Assembly (NCBI GenBank): GCA_027486495.1
Contig: JAIXOZ010000087.1
Span: 1 to 38,312, forward strand
Reading direction: 5' to 3'
Length of the DNA: 38,312 nt
From: Comamonadaceae bacterium
GTDB lineage: Bacteria > Pseudomonadota > Gammaproteobacteria > Burkholderiales > Burkholderiaceae_C
A model generated the notes under the pieces. It saw nothing but the letters and a program-made list of their open reading frames with translations. It searched no databases and was not told where the DNA came from. Shown here in pieces: positions 26,280-35,323 of the stretch (position 1 is the stretch's first letter; each line of letters starts with the position of its first letter). A program made the translations under genes and the position numbers.

Positions 26280-27248
26280 TCAGTCTTCTTTCAGGTCCAC
26301 CGGTGCCTGACGCAAAGCTTTGCGGCGCTCTGCGTAGTCGGGCATGACCTCGCCCACGGTTTCCCAAAATCGGGGGCTGTGGTTCATCTCGCGCAGGTGC
26401 GCCAGCTCGTGCACCACCACGTAATCGATCTGGCTGATGGGCAGGTGGATCAGTCGCCAATTCAGGCGGATGTGCCCATCGGTGCGCGCACTGCCCCAAC
26501 GCGTGCTTGCGCTCGACAGGCTGAGCTTTTGCCAGCGCACGCCCAACTGCGGCGCGAAGTGCTGCAGACGCTCTTCAAACAAGGCCTTGGCTTGTTTTTT
26601 CAGCCACACCTGCGCGGCATCACGCACCTGGGTCACGCTGGCACCCGGCGGCACCGTCACGGGCAACAGCTGGTCGGGCGGTATGTCTTTCCCCTGCACG
26701 CGGCCCACACCGCGCTCCATCACGCACAGCTGCACGGTGCGCCCCAAAAATGGCACTTCGGCCCCGTGCCGCCACTCGATGGCTTTTTGAAATTGCTCGG
26801 TCTGCCGCTCTTTGAATTGCTGCAGCTTGGCCACAATCCAGCCGCCTCTTTCCTGCACGGCAGCGTCCACCTCTCGCAGCGGCACCCAGTTGGGCGCACG
26901 CACCACCAGACCATCGGCCCCCACTAAAAAACCGATGCTCTTGCGTCGCGAGCGTTCAAACCTGAAAGACACCGTGACGCCCTGCAACTGGGCGTGGCGG
27001 TTGGCAGCGGGGTGGGTGAAGCCCCAGGGGCTGGCTTCGGCCTGAGGAAAAGTCCCTTCAGCTTCGCCAGAATTCGGGGTTGGCGCGGCATGCGGGCTCG
27101 GCGCGGCGGACGGGGCGTTCGCTGGGGGAGGGACCCCAGCTTTGGGTGGAGATGACAGAACGGTTGTGGGCTGCACCGGGTCACCCCCGGTGAAAAAGTC
27201 CAGCACAAATTGCAAAGGCGCGCGCATGCTGGCCCCCACTTGGCTCAA
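26280..27248 (-). CDS. YgjP-like zinc metallopeptidase (DUF45/SprT-like)
   Basis: This 322-residue protein has a Pro/Ala-rich, probably disordered N-terminal part (residues 30-70). The YgjP domain follows, with a zinc motif VVHELAHLREMNHSPRFW near the C-terminus: HExxH plus the second His in NHSPRFW. SASTRWGSA and RLNWRLIHLP are family hallmarks. The substrate is unknown; E. coli YgjP is a putative metallopeptidase. Its start overlaps the stop of the acyltransferase gene (ATGA, 27245-27248). It ends the corC-to-ygjP operon. The disordered N-terminal extension makes it longer than typical family members (about 170-240 residues). Confidence 0.87.
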   Translation of the reverse strand: MSQVGASMRAPLQFVLDFFTGGDPVQPTTVLSSPPKAGVPPPANAPSAAPSPHAAPTPNSGEAEGTFPQAEASPWGFTHPAANRHAQLQGVTVSFRFERSRRKSIGFLVGADGLVVRAPNWVPLREVDAAVQERGGWIVAKLQQFKERQTEQFQKAIEWRHGAEVPFLGRTVQLCVMERGVGRVQGKDIPPDQLLPVTVPPGASVTQVRDAAQVWLKKQAKALFEERLQHFAPQLGVRWQKLSLSSASTRWGSARTDGHIRLNWRLIHLPISQIDYVVVHELAHLREMNHSPRFWETVGEVMPDYAERRKALRQAPVDLKED

Positions 27249-28018
27249 TGCCCGGAGGCAGCGGTGGTGGCTTGGGGCTCGGCCTCGGGATAGGCCTCGG
27301 GGTCAAGGCGGTGCATTTCGGACTCGATCCAGGCCTCGACCTCTTGCATCAACTCTTCGGCGCTGCGGCCTTCGCTCGCAATGGCGCGGCCAATCGAGAT
27401 GTCCACCACACCAGGCGTTTTGACAAAAGCCCGTGTGGGCCAGCAACGCGCCGAGGTCACGGCAATCGGGATGACGGGCACACCTGCCGCAATCGCCAAA
27501 CGCGCACCACCGCTTTTGTACTCGCCCTTTTGGCCGCGAGGAATGCGCGTGCCTTCGGGAAACATGATGACCCACACGCCTTCTTCCATCAGGCGGCGGC
27601 CCTGCTGCACCACCTTGGCAAAGGCGCGCGAGCGCTGCTTGCGGTCAATGTGGATCATGTCCAGACGGCCCATGGCCCAGCCAAAAAATGGGACGCTGAG
27701 CAGCTCTTTCTTGAACACGTAGGCCAGGGGGTGCGGCATGATGACGGGCATCACAAAGGTCTCCCAGGTGGACTGGTGCTTGACCAGCAAAACCGCCGGA
27801 TCCTTGGTGCCCAAAGGCAGGTTCTCCATGCCCTGGATGCGGTTTTCGATGCCCAAAATCCAGGTGCCACTGTTCACGGCCAAGCGCAGCCAACCGACAC
27901 ACACCCAATACAGGCGGGTGCTGCTGACGACATAAGAAATCAGCACCACAAACAAGGCCCAAGGGATGACGGTGATGGCCATCCACAGCACATGGACCAG
28001 AGAGCGGATGAAGTTCAT
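27245..28018 (-). CDS. plsC: 1-acyl-sn-glycerol-3-phosphate acyltransferase
   Basis: The 257-residue enzyme has an N-terminal membrane helix (residues 10-34), the acyltransferase motif HQSTWETF (His81 and Glu86, an H-X4-E form in place of the usual H-X4-D), and the substrate-binding FPEGTRIPRG at residues 153-162. It converts lysophosphatidic acid to phosphatidic acid in the inner membrane. The H-X4-E form is common in this lineage to my knowledge, so it is not taken as a defect. It overlaps gmhB upstream (28015-28018) and ygjP downstream by 4 bp each, which implies one transcript. Confidence 0.92.
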   Translation of the reverse strand: MNFIRSLVHVLWMAITVIPWALFVVLISYVVSSTRLYWVCVGWLRLAVNSGTWILGIENRIQGMENLPLGTKDPAVLLVKHQSTWETFVMPVIMPHPLAYVFKKELLSVPFFGWAMGRLDMIHIDRKQRSRAFAKVVQQGRRLMEEGVWVIMFPEGTRIPRGQKGEYKSGGARLAIAAGVPVIPIAVTSARCWPTRAFVKTPGVVDISIGRAIASEGRSAEELMQEVEAWIESEMHRLDPEAYPEAEPQATTAASGH

Positions 28019-28611
28019 GTTGGTGTTGTGGTCAAAGGTGAGTGCGCGCCCGATTCAGCGCCCAGCAAATGATCGACACAGGCGGCCAAATCGGCATGCA
28101 CCTGTGTACGGGCCGGAAATCCCGGCGGCAAGGCTTGCCCCAACCACTCGGGGTGCCGCCCGCTCAGCACCATGTGTGGCACACAGCCCACCACATCGGC
28201 CACCTGCATGTCGCTCAGGCTGTTGCCAATGCACGGCACGCCGGTCAGGTCCACGCCATAGCGCTCGGCAATTTGCGAGAAAAGACCCGGCCAGGGTTTG
28301 CGGCAACCACAGCCCTCATCGGCCGAGTGCGGGCAATAGAAAAAGGCATCGATGCGCCCGCCCACGGCCGCCAATTTTTTGATCAGGTGGCTGTGCACGG
28401 CATTGAAGGCAGCCATGTCAAACAGGCCCCGACCCAGACCCGACTCGTTGGTGGCCAGCACCACATGAAAACCCGCGTGGTTCAGGCGGCTGATCGCCTC
28501 CAGCGCTCCGGGCAAGGGCTGCCAGTCGTCCGGCGATTTGACGAACTCGTCACCCGTGCGGTTGATGGTGCCGTCGCGGTCCAGGATGACGAGTTTCAAA
28601 TGGGTGTTCAT
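28015..28611 (-). CDS. gmhB: D-glycero-beta-D-manno-heptose 1,7-bisphosphate 7-phosphatase
   Basis: This 198-residue HAD phosphatase has the nucleophile and acid Asp11 and Asp13 in LDRDGTIN, a TNESGLGRG motif II region (often TNQSG), and the zinc site Cys93, His95, Cys101, Cys103 in CPH...GCGCRKP. It dephosphorylates heptose bisphosphate in ADP-heptose synthesis for LPS. Motif IV reads IGNSLSDM: residue 130 is Asn, where GmhB enzymes have Asp (GDSxxD), a metal-contact position. This may reduce activity or be tolerated. Overlap with plsC (ATGA) and the neighbouring glyS fit the usual Burkholderiales operon. Confidence 0.88.
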   Translation of the reverse strand: MNTHLKLVILDRDGTINRTGDEFVKSPDDWQPLPGALEAISRLNHAGFHVVLATNESGLGRGLFDMAAFNAVHSHLIKKLAAVGGRIDAFFYCPHSADEGCGCRKPWPGLFSQIAERYGVDLTGVPCIGNSLSDMQVADVVGCVPHMVLSGRHPEWLGQALPPGFPARTQVHADLAACVDHLLGAESGAHSPLTTTPT

Positions 28612-28648
28612 GCGCGCTCGGTTGGTGTGCCAGACTCGGGTTGACCCG

Positions 28649-30805
28649 TCAAGCCGCCAGACGCGACAAATCGGCTACGCGGTTCATGGCCACGTGCAGG
28701 CTCTTGAGCAGGCCCTGACGGTTCAGGCGCAAGTCCATTTCTTCGGCGTTGACCATCACGTCATCAAAGAACGCATCCACGGGCGCACGCAGCGCGGCCA
28801 AGGTTTGCAAGCTGGCGGTGTAGTCGCCCGCATTGAACTGTGCTTCCGATTCAGGCAATAGTTTTTGCATGACGGCGTGCAGATTCTTCTCGGCGTCTTC
28901 TTGCAGCAAAGCGGTGTTGACGTGGGCGTCCACCTCACCGGCTTTCTTCAAGATGTTGCCGATGCGCTTGTTGGCTGCCGCCAAAGCGGGGCTCTCGGGC
29001 AAGGCGGCAAAAGCGCGCACGGCCGACAGGAACTGGCTGACTTGACCCAGACGGGCTGGGCGCAGGGCCATGACGGCATCGACTTCTTGTGCACTGAAGC
29101 CTTGCTCGCGCAGGCTGCCGGACAAGCGGTCGTAGACGAAGTCGATCAGGGCATCTGCACCGCCTGTGATCTTGTCGCCGAACACGGGCGCGGACAGCGC
29201 CAGCAATTCGGGCAAGCCGAGCGCCACGTCTTTTTCGATCAACATGCGGATCACGCCCAGGGCGTGGCGACGCAGTGCAAACGGGTCTTTGTCGCCGGTG
29301 GGCGCGTTGCCAATGCCGAACATGCCGACCAGGGTTTCGAGTTTGTCGGCCAGCGCCACCACCAAACCCACGTTGTTGCGCGGCAACTCGTCACCGGCAA
29401 AGCGGGGCTTGTAGTGGTCTTCAATGGCTTCGGCCACATCGCTGCTCAAGCCATCGTGGCGGGCATAGTAACCACCCATGATGCCTTGCAGCTCGGGGAA
29501 CTCGCCGACCATGTCGGTCAGCAAATCGGTCTTGGCCAGGCGGGCGGCCTGCTCGGCTTGTGCAGCCAAGACATCACCGCCCACTTGCTGGCCAATCGCC
29601 TTGGCGATGGCGCAGACACGCGCCATGCGCTCGCCTTGTGTGCCCAGCTTGTTGTGGTAAACCACTTTGGACAGGCCTTCGACGCGCGATTCGAGCGTCT
29701 TTTTGCGGTCCTGGTCAAAGAAGAATTTGGCATCGGCCAGGCGCGGGCGCACCACGCGCTCGTTGCCGCCGATCACCAACGACGCGTCGTCGGGCGTGAT
29801 GTTGCTCACCACCAAGAACCGGTTCGTCAGCTTGCCGGAGGCATCGATCAAGGGGAAGTATTTCTGGTTGGCCTTCATCGTGAGGATCAGGCACTCCTGC
29901 GGCACACCCAAGAACTCGGTCTCGAACTGGCAGGTCAGCACATTGGGGCGCTCAACCAGCGCGGTCACTTCGTCCAGCAGGGCCTCGTCTTCGATCGGAC
30001 GGAGCGCTCCGTGCGACTTTCCATCTTCACCGTTGCCCACTTGGGCAGCCGCCGCTTGCAGCTGGCGCACGATCTCGGCGCGGCGCTCGGCGAAACTGGC
30101 AATCACCGAGCCGTCGGCCTTCAAGGTGTCGGCGTACTGGTCGGCATGCGCCAACACCACGGGCGAGACCTTGGCCTCAAACCGGTGGCCTTGTGTGCTG
30201 TTGCCCGCTGTCAGGCCCAGTGCCTTGACCGGCACCACGGTGCTGCCATGCAGCGCAATCAGGCTGTGCGCAGGGCGCACAAAGTTCACGCTGCTCCAGC
30301 CTGGCAGTTCGCAATCGGTCTCCAGTTGGTACTGCATGACCTTGGGGATCGGCAACTTGGCCAGCGCTTCTTCCAGCGCTTTTTGCAAACCGGCTTGCAG
30401 CGAAGCGCCTTTGACCACGCTGTCGTAAAACAGGGCTTCGGCTTTGCCATCAGGCTGGCGCTTGAGCGCAGCCACAGCCGCTGCCGGGTCGCTCACATCA
30501 GCGCCCAGAGCCTGCATTTTTTTGAGCAAGGCGGGTGTGGCGTTGCCAGCCGCATCCAAGCCCACAGCCACGGGCATCAGCTTTTGTTGCACGGCCTTGT
30601 CGGCGGCCTGCGCCAGCACGCCGGTCACATGGGCGGCCAAGCGGCGGGGTGAGGCAAAAGCGGTCACGACCGCGTCGACAGCGGCCAGGCCCTGGGCCTT
30701 CAGTTGCTCGGCCAGCACGTTGGCGAACGCCGCACCCAACTTGTTGAGCGCCTTCGGGGGCAGCTCTTCCACAAACAGTTCCACCAGCAGATTTTGTGTC
30801 GTCAT
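28649..30805 (-). CDS. glyS: Glycyl-tRNA synthetase beta subunit
   Basis: The 718-residue protein starts MTTQNLLVELFVEELPPKAL, the signature N-terminus of the bacterial GlyS beta subunit. It contains FASPRRLAAHV, VPQECLILTMKANQKYFPL, ARLAKTDLLTDMVGEFPELQG (in part) and the HD-like and anticodon-binding helical C-terminal regions, ending in NRLVADLSRLA style. It pairs with GlyQ in an alpha2-beta2 enzyme that charges tRNA-Gly. The start at 30805 has GGGAGA upstream and lies 11 bp after glyQ; the open frame to 30850 would overlap glyQ. A tRNA-Gly(GCC) gene lies elsewhere in the window at 37978. Confidence 0.95.
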   Translation of the reverse strand: MTTQNLLVELFVEELPPKALNKLGAAFANVLAEQLKAQGLAAVDAVVTAFASPRRLAAHVTGVLAQAADKAVQQKLMPVAVGLDAAGNATPALLKKMQALGADVSDPAAAVAALKRQPDGKAEALFYDSVVKGASLQAGLQKALEEALAKLPIPKVMQYQLETDCELPGWSSVNFVRPAHSLIALHGSTVVPVKALGLTAGNSTQGHRFEAKVSPVVLAHADQYADTLKADGSVIASFAERRAEIVRQLQAAAAQVGNGEDGKSHGALRPIEDEALLDEVTALVERPNVLTCQFETEFLGVPQECLILTMKANQKYFPLIDASGKLTNRFLVVSNITPDDASLVIGGNERVVRPRLADAKFFFDQDRKKTLESRVEGLSKVVYHNKLGTQGERMARVCAIAKAIGQQVGGDVLAAQAEQAARLAKTDLLTDMVGEFPELQGIMGGYYARHDGLSSDVAEAIEDHYKPRFAGDELPRNNVGLVVALADKLETLVGMFGIGNAPTGDKDPFALRRHALGVIRMLIEKDVALGLPELLALSAPVFGDKITGGADALIDFVYDRLSGSLREQGFSAQEVDAVMALRPARLGQVSQFLSAVRAFAALPESPALAAANKRIGNILKKAGEVDAHVNTALLQEDAEKNLHAVMQKLLPESEAQFNAGDYTASLQTLAALRAPVDAFFDDVMVNAEEMDLRLNRQGLLKSLHVAMNRVADLSRLAA

Positions 30806-30816
30806 GTCGTTCTCCC

Positions 30817-31722
30817 TCACGCGGCTTTCTTGGGCATTTGTGCCACCCATTCACGCGGGGCCATCGGGAAGTCCAGACGTTCGCGGCTTTCGTAATAACT
30901 CTGGGCCACGCTGCGGGCCAGGTTGCGGATGCGGCCGATGTAGGCGGCGCGCTCGGTCACGCTGATCGCGCCGCGCGCGTCCAGCAGGTTGAAGGTGTGC
31001 GCGGCCTTGAGCACTTGCTCGTAAGCTGGCAGCGCCAGCTGCGCCCCCATGAGGTGCTGGGCTTGTTTTTCGTGTGCACCGAAAGCGGTGAACAAAAACT
31101 CGGCATCGCTGTGCTCGAAGTTGTAGGTCGATTGCTCAACTTCGTTTTGCTTGTACACGTCACCGTAGGTCAAGCCCTCGGTCCATTGCAGGTTGTAGAC
31201 GTTGTCCACGCCTTGCAGGTACATGGCCAGGCGCTCCAGGCCGTAGGTGATCTCACCCGTGATCGGCTTGCAATCAATGCCGCCCACCTGCTGGAAGTAG
31301 GTGAACTGCGTGACTTCCATGCCGTTGAGCCAGACTTCCCAACCCAGGCCCCAGGCGCCGAGTGTGGGGTTTTCCCAGTCGTCTTCCACAAAGCGGATGT
31401 CGTTTTTCTTGAGGTCAAAACCCAGCGCTTCGAGTGATCCCAAATACAGCTCCAGGATGTTGCTCGGCGCGGGTTTCAAGACCACTTGGTATTGGTAGTA
31501 GTGCTGCAGGCGGTTGGGGTTTTCGCCGTAGCGGCCGTCTTTCGGGCGGCGGCTGGGCTGCACATAGGCGGCTTTCCATGGCTCGGGGCCGATGGCGCGC
31601 AAAAATGTGGCGGTGTGGCTGGTGCCCGCGCCCACTTCCATGTCGTAGGGCTGGAGCAAGGCGCAGCCCTGGGCGTCCCAGTACTGCTGCAATTTGAGGA
31701 TGATCTGCTGGAAGGTCAACAT
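30817..31722 (-). CDS. glyQ: Glycyl-tRNA synthetase alpha subunit
   Basis: The 301-residue protein starts [20 protein letters not shown] and contains [40 protein letters not shown] and [17 protein letters not shown], all diagnostic of GlyQ, which carries the class II aminoacylation core. It supplies glycyl-tRNA for translation with GlyS. The start at 31722 is set by family alignment; the frame to 31770 adds 16 unmatched residues. It lies 69 bp after lnt in the same orientation. Confidence 0.96.
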   Translation of the reverse strand: MLTFQQIILKLQQYWDAQGCALLQPYDMEVGAGTSHTATFLRAIGPEPWKAAYVQPSRRPKDGRYGENPNRLQHYYQYQVVLKPAPSNILELYLGSLEALGFDLKKNDIRFVEDDWENPTLGAWGLGWEVWLNGMEVTQFTYFQQVGGIDCKPITGEITYGLERLAMYLQGVDNVYNLQWTEGLTYGDVYKQNEVEQSTYNFEHSDAEFLFTAFGAHEKQAQHLMGAQLALPAYEQVLKAAHTFNLLDARGAISVTERAAYIGRIRNLARSVAQSYYESRERLDFPMAPREWVAQMPKKAA

Positions 31723-31791
31723 GGCCGAAGCGTGGCCAGCAGCGAGCTGGCCAAAGTGAAATGGGCGCAAGCTTTGCGCGAACCCTTGATT

Positions 31792-33372
31792 TTACGGCCT
31801 TTGCCGCCGCCAAATTGCCCAAGCCACGACCACACCACACAGCCCCCACAGCGGCCCCAAACCCCAATCCGAAGCCCAACGGGCAAAGGGTGTCAGGCCG
31901 TGACGCCCATCAAAAGAGCCCGTCAGACTGCCCCGGGTAAAGCGGGGCAATTCGTGCGTCACGCGGCCTTGGTGGTCAATGATGGCCGTGGCACCGGTGT
32001 TGGTGGCGCGCAGCATGGGGCGGCCCAGCTCGATGGCGCGCATCCGCGAAATGTTCAGGTGCTGGTCCACCGCCAGCGTGTCGCCAAACCAGGCGATGTT
32101 GCTCACATTCACCAAAGCCGTGGGCGCGGTCGCGGGGTCTTTGAATCGGATGGCCAGCTCTTCACCAAAGAGGTCTTCGTAACAGACATTGGGGGCCAGT
32201 CGTTGACCTTGCCAAACCAGAGAGGGCTGATCCCAGCCCCCAGATTTGAAATCGCCCAAGGGGATGTCCATCATGCGGATGAACCACGCAAAACCTGGCG
32301 GTATGAACTCACCAAAGGGCACCAGGTGAGATTTGTCATAACGGTAGGCCGCTGCACCTTTCGGCCCCAGCGCCACCACCGAGTTGCTGTAGCCCTCATC
32401 GAGGTTGCCCATGGGCAGGCCCACCAAGGCCACGGGACGGCCTGGCTGCGCAAAATGCGCCTGCAGGCTGGTCCAGTACCCCTGTGGCAAATGGCGTGGC
32501 AGCAAGGGAATGGCGGTCTCAGGGGCCACCACCAGGGGTTGTTGGCTGGCGCGCAATTGGGCGTCGTACCACTGCAGCGCATCGCGCACGCCGCTGGCGG
32601 CCTGGAACTTGTCGGTCTGTGAAATATTGGCCTGCAGCAACTGAACCTGCCCCAGCCCGGCGGACGTGGTGAAAACCGGCCCAAAAGCCTGCAAAGCCCA
32701 AGTGGCAAGCCCCACGCCGATCAAGGGCTTGAACGCCCTCAAGCGCCAGCCCGCCAGCGCCAGGCTCATGGCCAGCCAAGCAGCCACAGCCCCCATGCCG
32801 TACACACCGGCCCAAGGCGCGAAGGCGACCAAGCTGCTGTCCACATGTGCATAGCCCCCAGCCCCCCAAGGAAAACCTGTTAGCCAGCGTCCGCGCATGA
32901 GTTCGGCCAAAGTCCACACCGCAGCGAACAAGGCACTGGCCAAACCGGGCCGCTCGGCCACCAAGCCTCGCGCCAGACTGACCCAGACCGCCGAAGCAAC
33001 GGCGTAATACAGCGCCAGCGCCGCCGCCAGCGCCAGCACGGCCAACGCGGCCAAAGGCGCGGGCAAGCCCCCCACCTGGTGCATGGACACATACAGCCAC
33101 CAAAAACTCCCCGCCAACCAAGCCGTGGCAAAAACACCACCGAACCAAGCTGCGCGTTTGAGGGGATGGACCTCACGACTCCGAGTGAAAGGCGAGTGCG
33201 CAAAACGCGCCATCCGCGCCAAGCCCGCCGCCAAGAGGGTCAAACTCAGGACCTGAAGCCAGCCTAGGGCCTGACCATTGCTTGGCCAGGCGATGGATGC
33301 GGCCTGCGCGGCCCCCGCCAACGCAGGCCAGACGGTCTGCCAACCCAGCCCGTTTGACCGCAAGCCGCTCAT
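31792..33372 (-). CDS. lnt: Apolipoprotein N-acyltransferase
   Basis: The 526-residue membrane protein has about six to seven N-terminal membrane helices (residues 20-250) followed by the periplasmic CN-hydrolase domain. The triad is visible: Glu in VAPETAIPLL, Lys in YRYDKSHLVPFGEF and Cys in APNVCYEDLFG. It adds the third acyl chain to lipoproteins in the inner membrane. Overlap with corC (33369-33372, ATGA) and the run lnt-glyQ-glyS match the conserved operon. GRWLTGFPW is the family's signature loop. No defect seen. Confidence 0.94.
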   Translation of the reverse strand: MSGLRSNGLGWQTVWPALAGAAQAASIAWPSNGQALGWLQVLSLTLLAAGLARMARFAHSPFTRSREVHPLKRAAWFGGVFATAWLAGSFWWLYVSMHQVGGLPAPLAALAVLALAAALALYYAVASAVWVSLARGLVAERPGLASALFAAVWTLAELMRGRWLTGFPWGAGGYAHVDSSLVAFAPWAGVYGMGAVAAWLAMSLALAGWRLRAFKPLIGVGLATWALQAFGPVFTTSAGLGQVQLLQANISQTDKFQAASGVRDALQWYDAQLRASQQPLVVAPETAIPLLPRHLPQGYWTSLQAHFAQPGRPVALVGLPMGNLDEGYSNSVVALGPKGAAAYRYDKSHLVPFGEFIPPGFAWFIRMMDIPLGDFKSGGWDQPSLVWQGQRLAPNVCYEDLFGEELAIRFKDPATAPTALVNVSNIAWFGDTLAVDQHLNISRMRAIELGRPMLRATNTGATAIIDHQGRVTHELPRFTRGSLTGSFDGRHGLTPFARWASDWGLGPLWGLCGVVVAWAIWRRQRP

Positions 33373-34295
33373 GCAGAGGACCCGGGTGTTGCCGTGTTGT
33401 CCGCGCTGCCGGGTTGGTCGGTGCCCCCAGCAGGCAGGGGCGACACCTTGAACCAGCGCACCGCTCCGGCGCGGGTGTGCAAAACCACAAAGCGCAGACC
33501 CGCCAGCTCGAAGCTTTCGCCGCGGTGCGGCACATGGCCCATTTCATGGGCGATCAGTCCACCCAGGGTGTCGAAATCATGTTCATCCTCGGCCTGCCGC
33601 GCTTGCCTCAAATCGACGCCAAAAGCTTCGTCCACGCGCTCGATGGCGGTGTCACCGCTGACCCTGAAGGTGCGGTCGGGCAACCCAAAAATATCACCTG
33701 CATCCTCAGCGATGTCGAACTCGTCTTCGATCTCGCCCACAATTTGCTCCAACACATCCTCGATGGTGATCAGCCCAGCTGTGCGGCCGTACTCGTCGAT
33801 CACGATGGCCAGATGGTTGCGGTTGTCGCGAAACTGCCGCAGCAGGTCGTTCAGGCCCTTGCTCTCGGGGACAAACACCGCCGGGCGCAGCAGCGCGCGG
33901 ATGTTCAACTCGGGCGCACGTTGCAGTTTGAGCAGGTCTTTGGCCAGCAAGATGCCGATGATGTTGTCGCGCTCACCCTCGTAAACCGGAAAGCGCGAAT
34001 GCCCTGTGTCGATCACCTGGTGCAGCAACTCGTCCACGGGGTCTTCGATGTTCAGCAGGTCCATGCGCGGGGCGGCCAGCATCACATCGCTTGCGGTCAT
34101 GTCGGCCATGCGGATCACACCTTCGATCATCAAACGGCTCTCGGTGTTGATGATTTGGTTGTCCTCGGCCTCGGCCAAAGTCTCGATCAGCTCGTCGGCC
34201 GAATCGGGTCCAGGATGGATGAATTCCGCCAGTTTTTGCAGAAAACTTCGCTTGTCTTCGCGCTCGACGTGGCGCGCAGGGTAGGGGTCAGACAC
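33369..34295 (-). CDS. corC: HlyC/CorC family protein with CBS domains
   Basis: The 308-residue soluble protein has a variable N-terminus (REDKRSFLQKLAEFIHPGPD), then a CBS pair from about residue 64 (VIRMADMTASDVMLAAPRM through HSRFPVYEGERDNIIGIL and RNHLAIVIDEYGRTAGLITI). The C-terminal CorC_HlyC domain follows (EIEDEFD, FRVSGDTAIERV, TLGGLIAHEMGHVPHRGE). There is no DUF21 membrane domain, so it is CorC-like rather than CorB. Family members influence Mg/Co efflux; the exact role is uncertain. It is the first gene of the corC-lnt-glyQ-glyS-gmhB-plsC-ygjP run and overlaps lnt by 4 bp. The C-terminal 20 residues are low-complexity. Confidence 0.92.
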   Translation of the reverse strand: MSDPYPARHVEREDKRSFLQKLAEFIHPGPDSADELIETLAEAEDNQIINTESRLMIEGVIRMADMTASDVMLAAPRMDLLNIEDPVDELLHQVIDTGHSRFPVYEGERDNIIGILLAKDLLKLQRAPELNIRALLRPAVFVPESKGLNDLLRQFRDNRNHLAIVIDEYGRTAGLITIEDVLEQIVGEIEDEFDIAEDAGDIFGLPDRTFRVSGDTAIERVDEAFGVDLRQARQAEDEHDFDTLGGLIAHEMGHVPHRGESFELAGLRFVVLHTRAGAVRWFKVSPLPAGGTDQPGSADNTATPGSSA

Positions 34296-34411
34296 GGTCT
34301 AGGCGGGCAGGACATGCTGTAGTGAACGAAATGCAAGGATAGCGGATTTGGATGACAGGCCACCAACACCGGATCTGCGAACGGCCTGTGAACAGCCGAC
34401 CCAGGCAACCC

Positions 34412-35146
34412 TCAAGGCCCGCGTGAGTTGTGCCGGGCATCGCGCAAGCCTTGTCGGATCTCTTGAACCGTGACCATCCACTGGCGGAATTGGTGGGCTT
34501 GCATTTTGAGCTGGTAGTCCAGCTCAGCCATTTGATCTTGCATCATGCCGCTGAACTGGCTGTCCAGGGTGGCTTGGGGCAAGAACAAAAACGCCTCACT
34601 TTCGCTGCCATCGCGCTGAACCGTGGCACCGGCGTGGCGCGCAATCTTGAGCATGGCCATGTTTTCGCTCAGCGCGTGGATGAACAACAGGCTCACCCCC
34701 TGGTTGCGGGCATGCATCACCGCATGGCCAAACAGCTTGGCCCGTAGGCCTTTGCCACGCTGATGGGGCGACACCGACACGCCAAACTCGGCGCAAGTGG
34801 CCCATTGCGGATCGACCGAATAGGCCAGATGCGCCATGGCCACCAACTCCAGGCGGCGATTGAATATGCCAAAAATTTCATCTCGCTCAAAGTTCAGGCC
34901 CTGCACATATCGGTCAATTTGCTCGTCGGTGCAAGCGTAGCCAAAGCGCAAGTAGCGGTCTTGTGCGGGCAACCCCTGCAAATGCCGCACGATGCGCAGC
35001 TTGTGGCGTGGGGAGAGTGAGCGAATCGGCACCCAGCGGGCATGCTTGCGGGCCCCCCCGGGCGGGGCCGACGGCCCCACATCGGCTGCACCAAACCATC
35101 GCTGCCAAAGCTGGCGCAACAGCAAAGTGAGTTGTTTGATTTTCAT
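34412..35146 (-). CDS. GNAT family N-acetyltransferase
   Basis: The 244-residue protein has a GNAT fold with the acetyl-CoA-binding motif HQRGKGLRAKLFGHAV (Q/RxxGxG/A type) and the following IHALSENMAMLKIARHAG, where a conserved Asn contacts CoA. An N-terminal extension of about 40 residues is basic. Members of this type in Burkholderiales stand alone near fadD or are annotated as acetyltransferases of unknown substrate. The start is uncertain: 35146 (MKIKQLT) or 35188 (MGLTLGF), neither with a clear ribosome-binding site. The C-terminus continues as a helical segment with QFSGMMQDQMAELDYQLKMQ, unusual for GNAT. It is divergent from fadD. Confidence 0.8.
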   Translation of the reverse strand: MKIKQLTLLLRQLWQRWFGAADVGPSAPPGGARKHARWVPIRSLSPRHKLRIVRHLQGLPAQDRYLRFGYACTDEQIDRYVQGLNFERDEIFGIFNRRLELVAMAHLAYSVDPQWATCAEFGVSVSPHQRGKGLRAKLFGHAVMHARNQGVSLLFIHALSENMAMLKIARHAGATVQRDGSESEAFLFLPQATLDSQFSGMMQDQMAELDYQLKMQAHQFRQWMVTVQEIRQGLRDARHNSRGP

Positions 35147-35323
35147 TTCAAAGGGGGGTTTCACATCAAAGCCTAGGGTTAACCCCATTTTGCACCCATT
35201 TACCCGGCCCCGAATCGATCAGGTTTTGTCGCCTTTGAGACCCCCAAGCCCGCGTCTCAGGACTTGCCCTGTGTTGGCACTGACAGCAGCTGGTGACAAT
35301 GCTGCTCTACAGGAGAAAAGCGA

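Noticed and set aside
28865..30652. 595-codon open frame on the plus strand
   Set aside because: Antisense of glyS with no domain signature; the glyS product is unmistakable.
35147..35188. Longer start for the GNAT acetyltransferase
   Set aside because: The extra 14 residues have no family support and no ribosome site. The shorter start is preferred but also lacks a good site, so this is a weak preference.
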